Shown piece after piece: positions 21,048 to 22,581 of a DNA stretch of 22,581 nucleotides. The notes beneath the pieces were generated by a model, which saw only the letters and a program-made list of their open reading frames with translations, searched no databases and had not been told where the DNA came from. The stretch comes from an uncultured Oscillospiraceae bacterium (GTDB lineage Bacteria; Bacillota; Clostridia; Oscillospirales; Oscillospiraceae): positions 1 to 22,581 of the forward strand of contig CAJTOM010000041.1 in assembly GCA_910577915.1 (NCBI GenBank). The letters run 5' to 3'. The position numbers and the translations under genes are program-made. How positions within the stretch are numbered: the stretch's first letter is position 1; every line of letters begins with the position of its first letter.

Positions 21048-21101
21048 GCGGACCGCCGGCAGGCGGCGGATTGTTTTACGATGATGGAGAGGAGCGCTAC
21101 C

Positions 21102-22511
21102 ATGGTTTTGTCGAATTTGGAGCCCAAGAGCGTATTTCGGTTTTTTGAGGAGCTGTGCCGGATTCCCCACGGGTCGGGGAACACGGCGGCGGCCAGCGCG
21201 TGGGCGGAGGCCTTCGCCCGGGAGCGGGGGCTGCGCTGCCGCCGGGACGAGGCGGGGAACGTGGTCATCTGGAAGGAGGCGTCCGCGGGGTATGAGGACC
21301 ACCCGGCGGTGATGCTCCAGGGGCACCTGGACATGGTGTGCGTGGCGGGCCCCGGCGTGGCGCACGATTTCACCAGAGACCCCCTGGAGCTGGAGGTGGA
21401 CGGCGGCTGGGTGCGGGCCAAAGGCACCACCCTGGGGGGCGACGACGGCATCGCCGTGGCCATGGTGATGGCCCTGCTGGACGACGGCGCCATCCCCCAC
21501 CCGCCCCTGGAGGCGGTGTTCACCGTGGATGAGGAGGTGGGTATGCTGGGGGCCACGGCCCTGGACGGGTCGGATCTCCGGGCCCGGTATTTGCTGAACA
21601 TCGACTCCGAGGAGGAGGGGGTGCTGACGGTGGGGTGCGCCGGGGGGGCGCGGTGCGACCTGACCGGGACCTTCCCCGCCGCCCCCGGCGGCGGCGTGGT
21701 CTGCACCCTGACGGTCAGCGGCCTCCAGGGGGGACACTCCGGCGTGGACATCAACAAGGGCCGCGCCAATGCCAATAAGCTGCTGGCGGAGTGCCTGGAC
21801 CAGCTGCCGGGCCTGCGGCTCATCTCCCTGCGGGGCGGGGCCCAGGACAACGCCATCCCCGGCAGCGCCGAGGCGGTCTTCCTGCTCCCCGCCGGCGCTT
21901 CGGAGGGCCGCCGGCCCTCCGTCCGGCCCGACCCGGAGCTGGAGCCCCATTTCAGCTGCGCCTTCACCGCCGCCGGCGGCTGCGGGGGACCCGCCCTCTC
22001 CGAGGAGGACAGCCGGCGGGTCGTCCGCCTGCTGCTGGACGCCCCCAACGGCATCCAGAGCATGGAGCCGGACCTGCCCGGCCAGGTCCGCACGTCCCTG
22101 AATCTGGGCGTGATGCGCCTGGAGGCGGGGGAGCTGAGCCTGACATGGAGCGTGCGCAGCTCCGACGCGGGGGAGAAGGAGGCGCTGATCGCCCGGCTGG
22201 AGGCTCTGGCCGGGAGCGCCGGCGGGTCCTTCAGCCGGAGGGGGGAGTATCCCGCCTGGCCCTACCGGAAGGAGTCCCCCCTTCGGGAGGCCATGGTGCG
22301 GGTGTTCCGGCGGCTCTACGGCCGGGAGCCCAAGGTGGAGACCATCCACGCGGGCCTGGAGTGCGGCATTCTGGCGGACAAGGTCCCCGGACTGGATGCG
22401 GTGTCCTTCGGCCCCCAGATGGTTGATATTCACAGCGACAGGGAGAGAATGTCTGTGGAGTCGGTACAGAGGACGTGGGACTACCTGCGGGAGGTGTTGA
22501 GGGAGCTGTAA
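21102..22511 (+). CDS. pepD: Aminoacyl-histidine dipeptidase (PepD, M20 family)
   Basis: 469 residues of an M20-type zinc peptidase that cleaves Xaa-His and other dipeptides in the cytoplasm. Metal and catalytic motifs: GHLDMV (H75, D77), LGGDDG (D114), TVDEEVGM (E144 as general base, E145), NIDSE (D168) and a C-terminal MVDIHSDRE with the last histidine. The inserted lid domain (about 185-380) is as in PepD. Length fits PepD (about 480). The ATG at 21102 is preferred because GAGGAG lies 7 bases upstream; an earlier ATG at 21081 has a weak site. It lies 54 bases after asnA and is perhaps cotranscribed. Confidence 0.92.
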   Translation: MVLSNLEPKSVFRFFEELCRIPHGSGNTAAASAWAEAFARERGLRCRRDEAGNVVIWKEASAGYEDHPAVMLQGHLDMVCVAGPGVAHDFTRDPLELEVDGGWVRAKGTTLGGDDGIAVAMVMALLDDGAIPHPPLEAVFTVDEEVGMLGATALDGSDLRARYLLNIDSEEEGVLTVGCAGGARCDLTGTFPAAPGGGVVCTLTVSGLQGGHSGVDINKGRANANKLLAECLDQLPGLRLISLRGGAQDNAIPGSAEAVFLLPAGASEGRRPSVRPDPELEPHFSCAFTAAGGCGGPALSEEDSRRVVRLLLDAPNGIQSMEPDLPGQVRTSLNLGVMRLEAGELSLTWSVRSSDAGEKEALIARLEALAGSAGGSFSRRGEYPAWPYRKESPLREAMVRVFRRLYGREPKVETIHAGLECGILADKVPGLDAVSFGPQMVDIHSDRERMSVESVQRTWDYLREVLREL

Positions 22512-22515
22512 GCGT

Positions 22516-22532
22516 CGCCGCCTCCGGCGGCG
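22516..22532 (+). terminator. Stem-loop after pepD
   Basis: CGCCGCC and GGCGGCG around a three-base TCC loop, starting 4 bases after the stop. It lacks a T-run, so termination is uncertain. The last 50 bases of the window hold another GC-rich inverted repeat (GGGGCC and GGCCCC) and no gene. Confidence 0.4.
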
Positions 22533-22581
22533 AGGGGGGGCTGGGTTGCAGCCCTACAGCTTGCGGGGCCTACGCGGCCCC

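Noticed and set aside
19920..22433. 837-residue minus-strand frame opposite asnA and pepD
   Set aside because: Shadow of two strongly recognisable enzymes; no domain pattern and biased composition.

Overview
The window looks like a chromosomal segment of a GC-rich gut clostridium, probably an Oscillospiraceae relative of the Flavonifractor/Pseudoflavonifractor type. This is inferred from GC-rich coding, strong AGGAGG ribosome sites, sigma-A promoters with 17-base spacers, a BirA box typical of Firmicutes, and the gene set. No database search was possible, so protein identities rest on recognised motifs and family lengths.

Left host part (1-9360): a magnesium transporter (mgtE) converges on a YfcE-type phosphoesterase. 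Next come a 42-residue membrane peptide with its own promoter, a COG2509-type FAD oxidoreductase preceded by a short promoter-leader-terminator unit, and tRNA-Gly(CCC). A WYL-domain regulator is divergent from a DJ-1/PfpI-family protein. A MarR regulator is translationally coupled to a MATE exporter and has a duplicated candidate operator. Last is a bioY-DUF1284 operon whose -35 box lies inside a near-perfect BirA operator.

Accessory part (about 9361-19953): three small plus-strand genes are followed by an IS30-type transposase that lacks its N-terminal helix-turn-helix. After that comes a compact, mostly minus-strand block that I read as an inovirus-like (filamentous phage) prophage. In transcription order it has a frameshifted small gene resembling a single-strand DNA-binding protein, a Rep_trans-family replication initiator, small membrane proteins, a 612-residue LamG-containing adhesin-like protein, two secreted or membrane proteins, two coat-like peptides, a 525-residue protein with nine cysteine-rich repeats, and a Zot/pI ATPase. 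A GC-poor stretch (about 16680-18240) cuts into the 612-residue gene and carries two small genes on the opposite strand, which suggests mosaic exchange. A 16-base imperfect direct repeat (15/16 identical) lies at both outer edges of the accessory part.

Right host part (20034-end): asparagine synthetase A (asnA) and an M20-type aminoacyl-histidine dipeptidase (pepD).

The most interesting content is the filamentous-phage-like element. Its putative receptor-binding proteins use a Cys-rich repeat of a kind I associate with surface proteins of gut Firmicutes. Its coat peptide and its 525-residue protein end in related membrane tails. It shows at least two signs of decay or rearrangement: the frameshift in the DNA-binding gene, and the missing signal peptide of the 612-residue protein.
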